The notes under the pieces: generated by a model
What the model was told of the DNA's origin: nothing
What the model saw: only the letters and a program-made list of their open reading frames with translations
The model's database searches: none
From: Ursus arctos
Taxonomy: Eukaryota; Chordata; Mammalia; Carnivora; Ursidae
Length of the DNA stretch: 64,000 nt
Assembly: GCF_023065955.2 (NCBI RefSeq)
Contig: NW_026622952.1
Coordinates: forward strand, 29,994,313-30,058,312
Reading direction: 5' to 3'
Shown: one piece after another, positions 1 to 12,100 of the stretch
Layout of the letters: the number at the start of each line of letters is the position of its first letter
Numbering within the stretch: the stretch's first letter is position 1
Position numbers and translations under genes: made by a program

Positions 1-755
1 CTGTGGCGAGGACTTCCAATACCGTGTTGAATAAAGTGGTAAGAATGGGCATCCTTGTCTTGTTACTGATCTTAGAGGAAAGGCTTTGAGCTTTTCACCA
101 CTGAGTATAATGTTAGCTGTGGGTTTGTCATATATGGCACATTTTGATTCCCTCCTAATTTCCTTTTGAGTACACTCTCTAGATTTTGTCTGTGGTCCCC
201 ATGGGTATTGTATATTAAATCCTAAAGTTACAGCAATCTCTTTTTTATTGATGCCAAGTTAATTTTGATGAAATACAAAACTCTACTCCTTTAGAACTCT
301 GCATGCCCTACTTTGTCATAAATGTCACAGTATATATCATGTACCCATTAACATAGATTTATAATTATTTTTATGCTATTGCTTTTTAAATCCTATAGGA
401 CATTCAAAAAGGAGTTCTAATAAATATTAGAATGCTGGTTTCTATACTTATTAGGAGATTTTATATTTTTATATGCTTTGAATTGCATTCTATCCTTTCA
501 ATTTGAGGTCACTAGCATTTTTTGGTGGACAGGTCTAGCAGTAATGAGTTATCTCAGCTTTGGTTTATTTTGGAGTGTTGATTTCTTTTGAAGAACAGTT
601 TGCTATATGTACAATTCTTGGTTGGAAGTTTTTTCTTTGTTCTCTTGAGATACTTTAAATATAGCATCTCACTGTCTTCTGGTCTGCATTATTTCTGCTG
701 AGAAATATGATAATTTTACTCAGTATCCCTTGTATGGGAAATGTATCCTATAAAA
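1..755 (-). mobile_element. Old LINE-1 fragment, internally deleted, runs off window start
   Basis: Positions 1-145 read as the reverse complement of the L1 ORF2 reverse-transcriptase region ('ggacttccaatac', 'gctgtgggtttgtcatatat'). From about 145 to 755 the text matches, also in antisense, the segment that lies upstream of ORF2 in old mammalian L1s ('cctaaagtta', 'acatagatttataattattt', 'ttcttggttggaagttttt', 'tttctgctgagaaat'). The endonuclease part expected between them is missing. The likely reading is one minus-strand L1 with an internal deletion of a few kb, or two abutting L1 pieces. No frame is open. The family (L1M type) is assigned from memory. Confidence 0.7.
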
Positions 756-768
756 TCTCTATTAGGGT

Positions 769-802
769 GAGAGAGAGAGAGAGACTGACAGAGTGAGAGA
801 GA
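769..802. repeat. (GA)n simple repeat
   Basis: An interrupted GAGA tract of about 34 bp sits at the boundary between the L1 remnant and the next old repeat. Confidence 0.8.
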
Positions 803-825
803 TTTTTATGTGAAGGAATTAGCAA

Positions 826-1137
826 ATCTAAAGGCTTCTGGCAGGCTGGACAGCTAAGGAAGAATAGATGTTGCAATTCAAGTCTAAAGGCAGTCTGCTG
901 GCAGGAGTTCTCTTCCTCGAGGAATGTTAGTCTTTTTTCTCTTAAGGCCTCCAGTTGATTGGATGAGCTGTGTTGCCATTTTAGGGGTAATGTGCTGTAT
1001 TCAAAGTCTACTGATTTAAGTGTCAGTCTTATTTAAAAATGACCTTTACAGCAAAATCCAGACTGTTTGACCAAATATCTGGGTATCATGTTCCAACCAA
1101 GTCAATACATAAAATTGACCATCACAAGTCCATTCCT
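826..1137. repeat. Ancient interspersed repeat, family uncertain
   Basis: The block contains phrases I recognise as a common mammalian repeat: 'ggcagtctgctggcagga', 'ctactgatttaagtgtcag', 'tttgaccaaatatctgggta' and 'aaaattgaccatcacaa'. I think it is the terminal segment of an old L1 but cannot fix the family or strand. There are no long open frames. Confidence 0.4.
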
Positions 1138-1875
1138 TGTCAACTTGGTATCATATACTTTTTAAAAAAATCACACTTAGTTTCCAAATAAAGAGAAAGA
1201 CAAGATCATATCTAAACCTAACATGTCACAACACCCACTAAAATTGCACTGACCCCTTCCCAAGAAGAGGTTCACTATTCTCACTGATATCCTTTAACTT
1301 AAATACTATGATGTAAAGTTAACAATACTTGAATATTATGATATACAGCCAATATATCTTATGTTGTATAAGGGGATAAGAAAGGAAGACCAAGATATTT
1401 GCTATACAAATACAAACAAAAACATTCAAAATAAAATAAATATTCATGACAATTACAATCCTCATTTCTATAACTGGTCATGTGGTTGTAGATGGCATTT
1501 ATCACTACCTTTTCTCATTACCCATTTCATATTTTTATTGCCTTCAGAAAGCCCCTTAGCTCATTGTGGTTCCTTACCTAGTGGTGTGACCCAAAATTTC
1601 ATTCCTAGAGGATCCAGATCATTAGCAGTCCTGTCTAAATTGAATTGTCACACTTTTCCATATACCTGGACATGGTAATATTAAGAAACATCCTAAGGTA
1701 TCACCTGTATTCCAGACATAATCTTTTTGACCTCTCTTGTGCAGTAATAATCAGTTCCCTCTTGGTAGTTAGCATCAGTTACCTCAGCCAACATAGTAAC
1801 TCTTTTCCTTTTGATTCATAAAATGAAGATTACAGTGTGGCTGGGTGACAGTCTTAATTTCCAGCTCAGTGAAAT
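1138..1875. other. Unassigned AT-rich sequence
   Basis: No repeat family, exon or RNA gene is recognised. A 105-codon frame at 1361-1678 has no domain, no Kozak-like start and ordinary AT-driven composition, so I treat it as chance. The sequence could belong to the same old element on both sides of the SINE at 1891-2091, but this is not demonstrable by eye. Confidence 0.4.
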
Positions 1876-1890
1876 CATTGTTGTATCTCT

Positions 1891-2091
1891 CTCTCTTTTT
1901 TTTTTTTTTAAAGATTTTATTTATTTATGTGACAGAGAGACAGCCAGCGAGAGAGGGAACACAGCAGGGGAGTGGGAGAGGAAGAAGCAGGCTCCCAGTG
2001 GAGGAGCCTGATGTGGGGCTCGATCCCGGAACGCCAGGATCACGCCCTGAGCCAAAGGCAGACGCTTAACGACTGCGCTACCCAGGCGCCC
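1891..2091 (-). mobile_element. CAN-SINE (tRNA-Lys-derived), young arctoid type
   Basis: A poly-T/'aaagattttatttattta' left end is followed by the antisense CT-rich body ('gacagccagcgagagaggg') and ends in antisense tRNA-like head 'acccaggcgcccc', so the element is on the minus strand. It is bracketed by a perfect 15-bp target-site duplication 'cattgttgtatctct' at 1876-1890 and 2092-2106, direct evidence of L1-mediated insertion. The pol III A/B-box region is present but not assessed for activity. The 66- and 74-codon frames here are artefacts of the SINE body. Confidence 0.96.
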
Positions 2092-2106
2092 CATTGTTGT
2101 ATCTCT

Positions 2107-3554
2107 TGATGAAACATTCCTCCCTTTGGAATTTAGCCTTGTAGGTCAGCAGAGCATAAAGTTGCAGAAGCAGGTCGCAAACATTTCACTAGTGGGTAAA
2201 TATAGGTAATGGTGGTGTCACTGCCATTTCTACCCCTCAATTCCTGCACCTGTGAGTTGTGACTGTGGAAGTGTATCCTATAAGCATCTTAGCATCTGAG
2301 TGATCTTAGAAAGTTCCGGGAATAGAGATCATCAAAGGCATCAGTCCATAATGCCAACATCCTAGTCTAGACAAGAAAACCATTACTTTGTATTCCCAAT
2401 GTCAATACTCTAATTTAAATCTTTACTGCAGCAAGAATTATTCGTTAAAGAAGTATCTAATTTTTTGTTTCAGTCTTTCCTTATCATCTCTTAAATATTT
2501 ACCCTCTGAGCTGCTATTTTACCTATCATCCCAGCTTAAAGTTCTCCGTTGTACATGATGTAATGGACTGCCTCAGAACTTTACAAGTGTGTGTGAGAAA
2601 TCATTACTCAAAATAAAATTTAGGACAAAGGAATATGTTGGCTCGAAGTGTCCAAACAAAGGTTGAAATGTCAAGCTGCAAGAAGCACAAAGATATAGTT
2701 GGACTTTAACAATTCTTTGTCTTGACCATTTCTTTCCCAAATTTCTGTTTCTCTCCGAAGGGCTGACTTTATTTCTTACTGATGATACCTTCTTTCTCGT
2801 GGGGTTAGTGTGGTAACCGAAAATGCTCTTACTTTCTATCTCTGGGCAAGGAGAGGACAAAGAAAGGTTCTCTTTCAGTTCTGGTTCATGGAGCACCAGA
2901 AAGTGCTCTCAGTAGTACTCACTAGGGTCCTATGCTGAGGCTGTATCATGAAAGATCTAGTTCTTACAGGAACTTCATACTTGAAAGAGGAACAGACGAA
3001 CAGTGCTCAAAGAAAGTGGGGAGGTATTCTCCAAAGGAGAAGGGACCAAATGATAGTTAAAATAGAAAGACAGTCTTTCAAAATTTTTCTTTACTTTTCC
3101 TAAGTAAAAATCTGATTTATTCAGTTTTTCTTAGATACACCAAAGACTTTTCAACTTTTGCTAATGCTAATTTCCCCAGTTTGAATGACTCCTCCTTATC
3201 CCCACTCATACTGGAATGTCATATAAAATGTGCTTCAAATTCTACTCCTACAAAATGTTTTCAAGCCAACTGAAACTTCAGAAATTTAAAATTATTGTGA
3301 TGAATTATTTTTGTCACTTTAAGATGGTATATACTAATTTATCTTGCTATTTACATTTTTTCTAATTTCGGCTTCTATAATTATGTGAAAATGTCGCCTC
3401 ATCAATTATAATAAAGTTGTAAGTTTCCAGTAACCATAGTATATATTGATTTTCAGAACACTCTTTTACCAAAGTTAGAAAAACTGCATTCAAATTGTGG
3501 GGACTCTTAAGTGTCAGATTTAGAGTTCTAATATGTAAGTGTTTAGAGTTTGTA
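2107..3554. other. Unassigned sequence, no gene seen
   Basis: About 1.4 kb with no recognised repeat or exon. A minus-strand 107-codon frame (2573-2896) has no domain signature and no supporting context; I regard it as chance. Confidence 0.4.
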
Positions 3555-3720
3555 TCATTTTCAAAATCACTTTAATAGAGTAGTTTAAGGTTCACAGCTG
3601 TACTGAACAGAAGGTACAGAGATTCCTCATATACCCCCTGCCCCACACAGGCACAGCTTCCCCCATTATCAACACCCCCACCAGAGTGGTATATATATTA
3701 TAACTGATGAATCTACTGTA
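3555..3720 (-). mobile_element. Ancient L1 3'-region fragment
   Basis: The phrases 'taaggttcacagctgtact', 'ggtacagagattcctcatat', 'ccccattatcaacacccc' and 'ccagagtggtatat' match the antisense 3' region of old L1 elements (L1M class) as I remember it. It is heavily diverged and truncated at both ends. Confidence 0.55.
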
Positions 3721-4189
3721 TTAAATTCTAAATTAAAAATCAATAATAATTAAGTCAAAACAGTGTTTTTGGAAAATAAAAGTGGAAGTAATTTTTGTTA
3801 AGTTGACAATTGAAGATAGAAGATGTAACAGAAGTCAAAAAACTATATTATTGCAGTTCTGTTTTCCTATTGTGAGCTGATTCAGTAGTAGTCTTCTGAT
3901 TTAAAAAAAATAAGTTTACTTAACTGCAGAATTCCAGGCATGATATATACTTAACATAGGCATTTTGTTTTCATTGAAAAAATTAAAAATGCATTCATTC
4001 ACCTTTTTTATGTTGGTCTAAGATCTTTGTGGTTCATTATAGTTGCTTTGTATAGTGGCACTTAAATTTTATTGCATAAATCATATGACTATCTTTGGTG
4101 TCAGTTTTGGTTCTTTTACGGTGAAGCAAAAATTCATGTCAATACTTGTGAAGCAAACTGTGTATAGTATCTTCTATATTTTATTTTTA

Positions 4190-4470
4190 TAGTCTTTTTT
4201 TAATGGTTTACTACTTACAAATAATTACAAAAATAATGCAGAGGGGTTTCATGTACCATATGTAACCATACTGCATTGTTAAAATCTGGAAGCTGACATT
4301 GGTATAATACTGTTTACTCGGATATAGCTCTTACTTGAGCTTAACCCATTTTTATGTGCACTTTTCTTTTTTAATGTATGGTTCTCTGAAATTTCACCAT
4401 ATGTGTAGATTTGTGCAACCATCACTACAATCAGAATGAAAAACCATTCCATAAACATTAAGAATCTTCC
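4190..4470 (-). mobile_element. Ancient L1 3'-region fragment
   Basis: Contains degraded forms of motifs common to old L1 3' regions in antisense: 'agctgacattggtataata', 'cttgagcttaacccattt' and 'tttgtgcaaccatcactaca'. It may be a second piece of the L1 seen at 3555-3720, with unrelated or decayed DNA between them. Confidence 0.5.
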
Positions 4471-5539
4471 TCCTGTAAACAGTGGCACTTATTTTTCGAT
4501 ACATTATAGGATTTATCATATCTCTTCTGTATGTCTAGTTTTAATCAGAAATTCAAGTAAGGAGTTAAGACCTAATCTGCCTGTTGTATTTCCGTATTTT
4601 CATAACAAAAATATTTTATAGTAGTCTTATTCACCTCTACAAGGACTTTCAAAAACATTCATAGTTTTCACAGGAACACACATTTTATTGACTAAGAAAT
4701 ATTTTGATAAATCACATAATTTCAAAAACAGTTTCACCTGGCATAAACAGAGTTGCCTAGGGAAAGCACAGCCCAGGTTAGGTAAGGATGCAACCAACTG
4801 GTGGGAACAGAAGACACAGGCCTATTCCAGAGACTAGGTTGCTGGCTGTGAACCTTAAGCATCTCCTGGGAATTGGTCATCATGTTTCACAACGAGTATC
4901 TGTGCAGTATGCTATCTGAAGGTCAAGATTAATTCAAATATGATTGTTCACAGCAGAATTACAGAAGTAGACCCAAAACAATGAGAAGATTGCAGAGACT
5001 CTAAAGGCAAAATGAGAAAACTCAAAATACACAGGGTCGTGATGGTGTGTAAGAACATTGCAGCTAGAACTCACGTTCTGTGTAAAGACTGTGCCTGCTA
5101 CAGAGTCCCAGGTATTAATCACTTACTATTTAAAAATGAAGGCTTAGAGAGATAAGTCTTCTAGTAAATTATGGAATTAACAAATGTAGGTTTTTTAAAA
5201 TTTTATTTTAGCTGGGAGTCTTTTGGTTTTCTTTTTTATGGTGACACTTTGTTGTTAGATTTGTTTTTATTTTTACTGTTCATATGGTTCCTGGAAAAAG
5301 AGAACTATGTTCATGCTCGAGAAAAGGATCAAAATATGTCTAAACTCCAAGCAGTTTCTTGGATGAAGTCCTGAAATATGGTGTATTGAGGTGGCTGGCA
5401 TCTCCCCCACCATTCTGTTCAGTACTGTTTCCTGAATATCAAGGAGATATTGCCTTTGGGAATATGTATTTTAATCTGCCTACCATGAAGTCCATAGTTC
5501 AACGTTATTCTCACCAAAGCTGTTCCTTGCTTTGATGCT
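4471..5539. other. Unassigned sequence, no gene seen
   Basis: No repeat, exon or RNA gene could be supported. Open frames of 60-69 codons on both strands are at background length for this base composition. Confidence 0.4.
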
Positions 5540-6262
5540 AAAGATACTACCTTTTCAGATAGCTTTGTACCTAGATGAAGTTACATTTGGAACTTTAAGA
5601 GGTCATGTGGTAAGGCTCTGCTATTACAGAAGATTATGATGCTAACAGTGGGTTTGCCTTGCCTGTGAATATGAGTTATGAAGGGAAAACATAGATGTGG
5701 CTTTAAATCACATGTTCTACCAAAACTTCAGAATGTAAGTTTGAAAGTAGTTGGAGTTTGAAAGAACTTAACCAAGCTATAGAATGCCAAATTGTGATGC
5801 TTTACAAATGACATCTCAACTAAACCTTAAAACAAAACTTGTCAAATTGTTTGAAAATGTTGGAGATGATAAAACATGAGAAATGGATCTAGCTGATTCC
5901 ATTGAAACCCAATTGTATCCACATGAAAAATTAGCTGTAGTGCAAATGGTTTCACAAGAAAACAGTAAAACAAAACAAAACAAAAAAACCAAAACTACTA
6001 TTTTGAAAACGTCAAAGTAGTTCATACTATAAACAATAACTTTTTTTTTTTTTTCCTGGAAAAGACCCGCCAGAAGTTATTTTTGGAAGAGATTTTACTC
6101 ATTTGGCAAAACTTCTACAGTTAGTGAAATGATGCTACCAATTTCGGTGGTAGCAAACATCTTTGTCTACAAAAAAATTGAAGCCAATCAACTGAGGAAA
6201 GAATATAATGTTATCGATACACTTCTGAAAATGCTACCAGGTAAAAAGGACTGGACTAATTA
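5540..6262 (+). pseudogene. Possible decayed coding remnant, identity unknown
   Basis: Short plus-strand stretches translate to protein-like text broken by stops and frame changes. One runs from 5808 ('MTSQLNLKTKLVKLFENVGD', a stop, then 'EMDLADSIETQLYPHEKL', 'AVVQMVSQENSK'). Another lies before a stop at about 6260 ('VSEMMLPISVVANIFVYKK', 'IEANQLRKEYNVIDTLLKML'). An A-rich and T-run interruption (5955-6055) lies between. No start, poly-A tail or TSD is visible, and I do not recognise the protein. It could be an old processed pseudogene, a transposase relic or chance. Confidence 0.2.
5955..5983. repeat. (AAAAC)n simple repeat
   Basis: A short run of AAAAC units grading into an A-run; a low-complexity tract. 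Confidence 0.75.
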
Positions 6263-6784
6263 AAAATACTGAATGGACCCAGTAAGAGACGTATCTGGCT
6301 CTGTTTGGCAAACAGATACATACTCTAAAAGAGAAATAGACAAATCTTTGTGATAGATTGACTTCTGTGTGGCAAGAGAGGGAGAAAGGGGTCCAGATGG
6401 AGAGAGAAGAGAGTAGTCTGGAGAGGATATTGATTTGGGGAAAATATAATAAATCTTACTCAGACAGATTGACTTGAAAGTAAGAAAAAAACATCTGAGT
6501 AAAAATATAAAAAAGTAGAATGCAAGTTATAAAGATAAGAATGAGCTTTTTCTTGAATTCAAGGACAAACGATGTTTTAAGTGATAGAAGTTTTATTTTT
6601 AATTTTATCAGACTACTTTGGTATTAGGTACAAATAACAACTGAATTTTACATGTATAGGATTACTTTAAAGGAACAAAATATATTGCAAATTTTAAACA
6701 TTAAAGACTATGTGTTCTTTTTTTATAAATCTTACAGTACCTAATATTACTTATCTTTGGTTTAACAATAGGAATTATAAATTA

Positions 6785-6945
6785 ATGAACATGTATTGAA
6801 CATTTGTTTTAAGTACTGAACACTAGTCAGTTGACACTATTTTTTCATATTTTATTCCTGAGACGAACCCGTCCAAGATTTAAAAAAAAAAAAAAGTTGA
6901 TAAGTAGCAAAAACTGGATTCAACTTCAACTTCAGACACTTGGAA
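6785..6945 (-). mobile_element. MIR SINE fragment
   Basis: Antisense MIR order is visible: 'ttgaacatttgttttaagta', then 'ttattcctgagac', then 'gataagtagcaaaaactgg' and 'attcaacttcaacttcagac'. Divergence is high and an A-run is inserted at 6881-6895. Assignment rests on order and spacing of remembered MIR landmarks. Confidence 0.45.
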
Positions 6946-8744
6946 GGTAGTAACAAATGTATTTAGATAGAGCTATTTCAAAATCCTCACAGGAGGTTAA
7001 GATGTACTTATTTTGGCTTCATGTTTCTGAGAACAATAGTTTATTTGACTGTAGAAATAATAATAAGGCCATGAAAAACGAGGTACTTATTGCATATGTT
7101 CAAAATAAGCTATTTAAGAAAAAATGGCCAATCATTTTGAAGCCCTCTATCAATGGGGGAAATTTATTTGACTCAGATATTTGTATGCTTTCTCTTGTCG
7201 GTAAAATTTGGGCAGAAGGCATTGCAAAAACATGGGGGCATTGCAGAATTCTATTAGGCTGGAAAGAGATTGAAATGAATTTTCATGTAACATAGCTACA
7301 GTATGAAAAGTTTAAAGAACTGACAGTGTAAAAACAAAACAAGGTTTTCTGTCACTGGTAGTAAACATTTTCCTCAGTGTCTCAACATAGGAGAAAAGAG
7401 ACACTTAAAACTTTTAAGAAAGAAAAATTTCATATTATTTTTGCTTTTTCAGGTTGGATTTAATAATGCAGAATCATGTTCTAAGAAACAGGGTAATCTT
7501 TTATAGATATAAATATTTCTATCACGCTTCTGATAGTTTTCTTAAAGATATAATACATGTGCTTTTGACCACAAACTTGTATAGAAATTTCAATTATCAT
7601 AGATTACAATAATAGAAAATATGCAATAATATGCAATCATTTATATTCATTTTTGTGCTTCATTTAGAATGAAAGTCTATTTTATGTATACTGGTCAACC
7701 ATACAAGGCAGATGAATTTCCCCAAGACTAATGCTATTTTAAAAAATTGTATAGAAATTAAGGACAAGTACTGTTTTTGACATCAGTAGTGAGTACCAAG
7801 AAAAACAAACATTGCAGAAAAAAAAATTGTTTCTCGAGATTTGGAGGTGACTTTTAGAGATTTTGTATTGACTAGCCCGTATATATTTTTCTTCAATATC
7901 ACATGTATAAAGTTTACTATCTCTGTACATGATTTCAAGTTGAGTCTTATTTTACATTAACTGCACAAAGGTCAGAACAAATCTGACTGAATTTGATAAA
8001 TATATGAAATGAACAACATTAATTCAATGCTGCGGGCCATAGAAGTACTTAAATAGGGCAATGGAGAGAAAGAAGACCAACAATCAGATAAGCAGAGAGC
8101 TCTAATTCAAGATAGAAAGCAAGGTGGACACAAGTCCTAATACTGGGGCAGAAGAGATAGCAAATATCTACAGAAACAAACCCAGGGTCAAGAGACAGAA
8201 AAGCAGGTGAGGTAACTGATGGCCCACTCACTATTGCTAATTAACAAACCATCCCAGAATGAAGTGGCAGCATAACCATTATATTAAGCTCTCAGACTGT
8301 GTGGGTCCAGAATTCAGCTAGGGTATAGAGCAGGTGATTTGCTTCTGGTACTCATTTGGGTCCAAGAAAGTGGAATCTTTAGTCTGATAATTAGGTAAAG
8401 CCCAGACACACCAGGACAGGTTGAATAGTAGAGGAGCGTGGGAGACAAGATATTGCTGTCACCATTGCTGACAATTTGTAATGTCACGCATAAAAGAAAA
8501 GATACCTTATTCAGAGACTAGGGCAAAGGAATTGTGCTAGATTATCTGTCTTGGTGGAATACTGTTGTCCTGGCTGATAGGGATATATTTTAATACACTT
8601 TCATAGCCATTGATCACTCTCTAAAAGCAGCACACGAAACCTTCCATGTGTTTGTCAGTGGAAGTTATTGCATTCTCAATTACGGTTTCACAAATTCAAA
8701 AAAATGACATAAAATAAGCTTTACAGGAACACTGGGCTGAGGAA
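6946..8744. other. Unassigned sequence with a possible old LTR-like block
   Basis: No exon is seen. The 112-codon frame at 6957-7295 has no recognisable domain and is probably chance. At about 8230-8500, 'aacaaaccatcccagaatg', 'agtggcagcataacca' and 'gtgggtccagaattcagc' resemble a degraded mammalian interspersed repeat (possibly MaLR-like), which I cannot name with confidence. Confidence 0.35.
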
Positions 8745-8791
8745 CTTGTTTCACTGAGATACAATATCATGAAATTCACCCTCTAAAAATA

Positions 8792-9109
8792 CAGTTGGCC
8801 CTCGAACAATGGGGGTGGTAGAGGTGCCAATCTCTCTCTCGGTCTGTATGCAAGTATCACTTTTAACTCTACAAAAACTTAACTACTAATAGCCTACTGT
8901 TGACCAGAAGCCTTACCGGTAACATACACAGTTGATTAACACATATTTTGTATGTTACATGCATTATCTATTGTATTCTTACAATAAAGTAAGCTAGAGA
9001 AAATGTTCTTGAGAAAATACATTTGCATTACTATACTGTCTTTTTTTAAAAAAAATCCACATATAATTCACCCACACAGTTCAAACCAATGCTGTTCAAG
9101 AGTCTGCTG
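8792..9109. mobile_element. MER2-like Tigger (TcMar) non-autonomous DNA transposon
   Basis: The left end 'cagttggccctcgaacaa' and right end 'ctgttcaagagtctgctg' are decayed inverted termini of MER2. Between them are 'cttaactactaatagcctac', 'accagaagccttaccggtaa' and 'acaataaagtaagctagaga', all MER2 landmarks. A TA lies at the left junction (8790-8791). It is inserted in the 3' UTR of the surrounding L1: L1 text stops at about 8790 and resumes at about 9110. It has no transposase. Confidence 0.88.
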
Positions 9110-12100
9110 AATAAAATTCAGACGTTTTAAATATATTGACACACCTGTGCAACCATCACCAATCTCTAATTCCAGGATATTTTCTTATCATCTCTAAAGG
9201 TAAACTCATACTCATTTACCTGTTTACCCTCCCTTTAGTCTCTGGAAACCAGTAACCAGCTTTCTGTCTTTACGGATATATCTATTTGGGAAATTTACAT
9301 GAACTCCTAATATGTGGCTTCTGTGTCTGACTTCTTTCACTTAAAATGTTTTCAGTGTTCACCCATGTGGTAGCCTATATCAGTACATGGTTCATTTTTA
9401 TGACTGAATGTTATCCCATTGTACAGATAGACATAATTTTGCTTCTCTATAGATCAATTGATGAACATTTGGGATTTTTCAACTTCTTTGGCTACTATGA
9501 TACTGTTATGAAGATTGTGCACAAGTTGTTATATGGACCTATGTTTTTAATTGTTTTAATACCTAGGAGTGCAATTGCTATGGTAACTATGTTTTAACTT
9601 TTTGAAGAAGTGCCAAAATATTTTTCAAAGGGGCTGCTCCATTTCACACTTCCACTAGGATTGTATGAGTGTTCCAATTTCTCCACATTCTCACTGAAAT
9701 TTGTGGTTCCTCTTTTTGAAGGTAGTGATCGTAGTGAGTATGAAATGGCATATCGTTGTAGTTTTGAATTGAATTTATCTAACTTGGCAATAATATTGAG
9801 TATCTTTTCATATGCTCATTGGCCATTAGGATATCTTCTTTGGAGAAACAACTGTTCATCTATTTGCCCCTTTTTAAAATTTGGGTTATTTATCTTTTTG
9901 TTGTTGACTTGTTAAGTATATTCTGCATACTATTCCCTTATCAGAGATATGATTTACCAGTATTTTATTGTATCCTGTTTTTTTATTTCACTTCCTTGAT
10001 GGGGCCCTTGAAGCACAGAAATTTTTAATTTTAAGGCAAATTTAATAGTTTCTTTGCCTTTGCCTTGCCTTTCTTTCCAGTTTTGGTGTCTTAGCCAAGA
10101 AACCTAATCCAAACTCACTGATTTATTCCCATGTTTTCTAAGATCTTTAGACTTTTAATTCTTATGTTTAGATCTTTGATCCATTTTGAGTTAGTTTTGT
10201 AAGTGGTGTATGAGTTAAGGGCCCAATTTCCATCTTTTGCATGTGGATATCCAGTTGTCACAGCATTATATGTTGAAAATACTATTTTCTCCCCATTGAA
10301 TTATCTTGGCGTCCTTGTTAAAATACAATTGATGATAAATATAAGGATGGATACCTTGTCTCTTTATTCTATTAATATATTTGCCTATCCTATGCCAGTA
10401 CCACATAGTCTTGATTATTACAGCTTTGTATAAAGTTTTGAATTAGGTGTGAGTCCTGAAACTTTGTTCTTCTTTTTCATGACATTTCTGGCTATCCTGG
10501 ATCCCTTTCATTTTCATATACATTTTAGGATTATCTTGTCAATTTGTGCAAAAACAAAAGCACCTGGGATTTTGTTCGGGATTGCCCCAACTCTGTAGAT
10601 TGATTTGGGATGTTTTGCCACCTTTACAATAATAAGTTGCAGTTTTCTAATCCATAAACATGGGCTATGTTTCCATTTATTTGTCTTTAATTTTTTTAAA
10701 CAATATTTTATAATTTCTGTGTATGATTGGACTTATTTAGATTAATTCCTAAGTGTCTTTTTCTTTTTGATGTTGCAAATAAATTTCTAAAACAAATTTT
10801 TGATTATTGCTAGTGTGTAGAAACGCAATGAATTTTTATTGATCTGAAATGCTACAACCTTGATAAATTCATATATTAGCCTTAGTAATTTGTGTGTGTG
10901 TGTTGGGGGGGGGTTTCCTTTGGATTTATGTACAGGAATTTATTATCTATGAAAGAAGAGAGTTTTGTTTATTCTGTATCAATATAGACTTTTTCTTGCC
11001 CTAATGCTCTAGCTACAACCTTCAGTATGATATTGAATAGAAATGACAGGGGTGGATATACTCATTTTGTTCATGTTCTTGCAATGGTTTGTAAAGAATT
11101 GGTGTTGATTTTCCTTTTAATATTTGGTAGAATTCACCGGTGAAGCCATCTGATGTAGATCTATTCAGATTTGCTATTTCTTCTTGAGTCACTTCCAGCA
11201 GTTTTATCTTCCCCGTAATTTGTTGGTTTCATCTAAGTAATCTAATTTATTGACAGAAGTTGTTCATAGTATTCCCTAATAATCCTTTTTGTTTTTGTAC
11301 CATTGGTAATAATGGTCTCTCCTTGATTCCCAATATCCGTAACTTGAGTCATTTTTCTTACTGTAACAACCTAGAGTTCTTTCAATTTTGTTTCATTCAG
11401 TTCTAGTTTTGATTTTCTTCATTGTTTTTCTATTATTTATTTTATTTACTTTCATTCTAGCATTTATTATATCCTACTTTCTTTTTGATTTAGTGTGCTA
11501 TTTTCTGTTAAGATGGAAACTAGGTTATTTATCTGAGATTTTTCTTTCTTAGCATAGGCTTTTACAGCTATAAATTCCTTCCGAGTATTGCTTTAGCTAC
11601 ATCCCATAAGGTTTGGTATTTTGTTTATACTTTGTTTTATTTTAAAATATTTTTCAATTTCTTCTGTGATTTCTTTCTTGACTCATTAGTTTAAAATTCT
11701 ACATATATCTACATATTTGTAAATTTTCTAAATTTCCTTCATTCTATTGTGTTAGAGAACATATGTTGCATGATTTTAATTCTTACAAATTCAGATTTGT
11801 TTTATGGCTTAGCATATGGTCTATGCTGGAAATGTTCCATGTGCGTTTGAGCAAAATGTCTATGGTACTGTTCCTGGGCTGAATAGGCTATACTTGTTAG
11901 CTAGGACTACTTGGTTTATAGTATTGTTCAAATTTTCTATATCCTTGTTGATTTTCTATGTTTTTTTTGTTGTTGTTGTTAATTGAAAAGGGTTATTGAT
12001 GTGCCCAACTGTTACTACTTGTCTATTTCTTCTGTCAATACAAAATGTCTTTCTTTGCTTCTGGTAACAATTTTGGTCTTAAAATCCAGTTGTAGGATAT

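Noticed and set aside
6957..7295. 112-codon plus-strand frame
   Set aside because: Unrecognised residues, no signal peptide, domain or splice context, and no repeat explanation; treated as chance.
10890..10915. TG run followed by a G-run, considered as a G-quadruplex or regulatory site
   Set aside because: A single short G-run without the four tracts required, located within a decayed L1.
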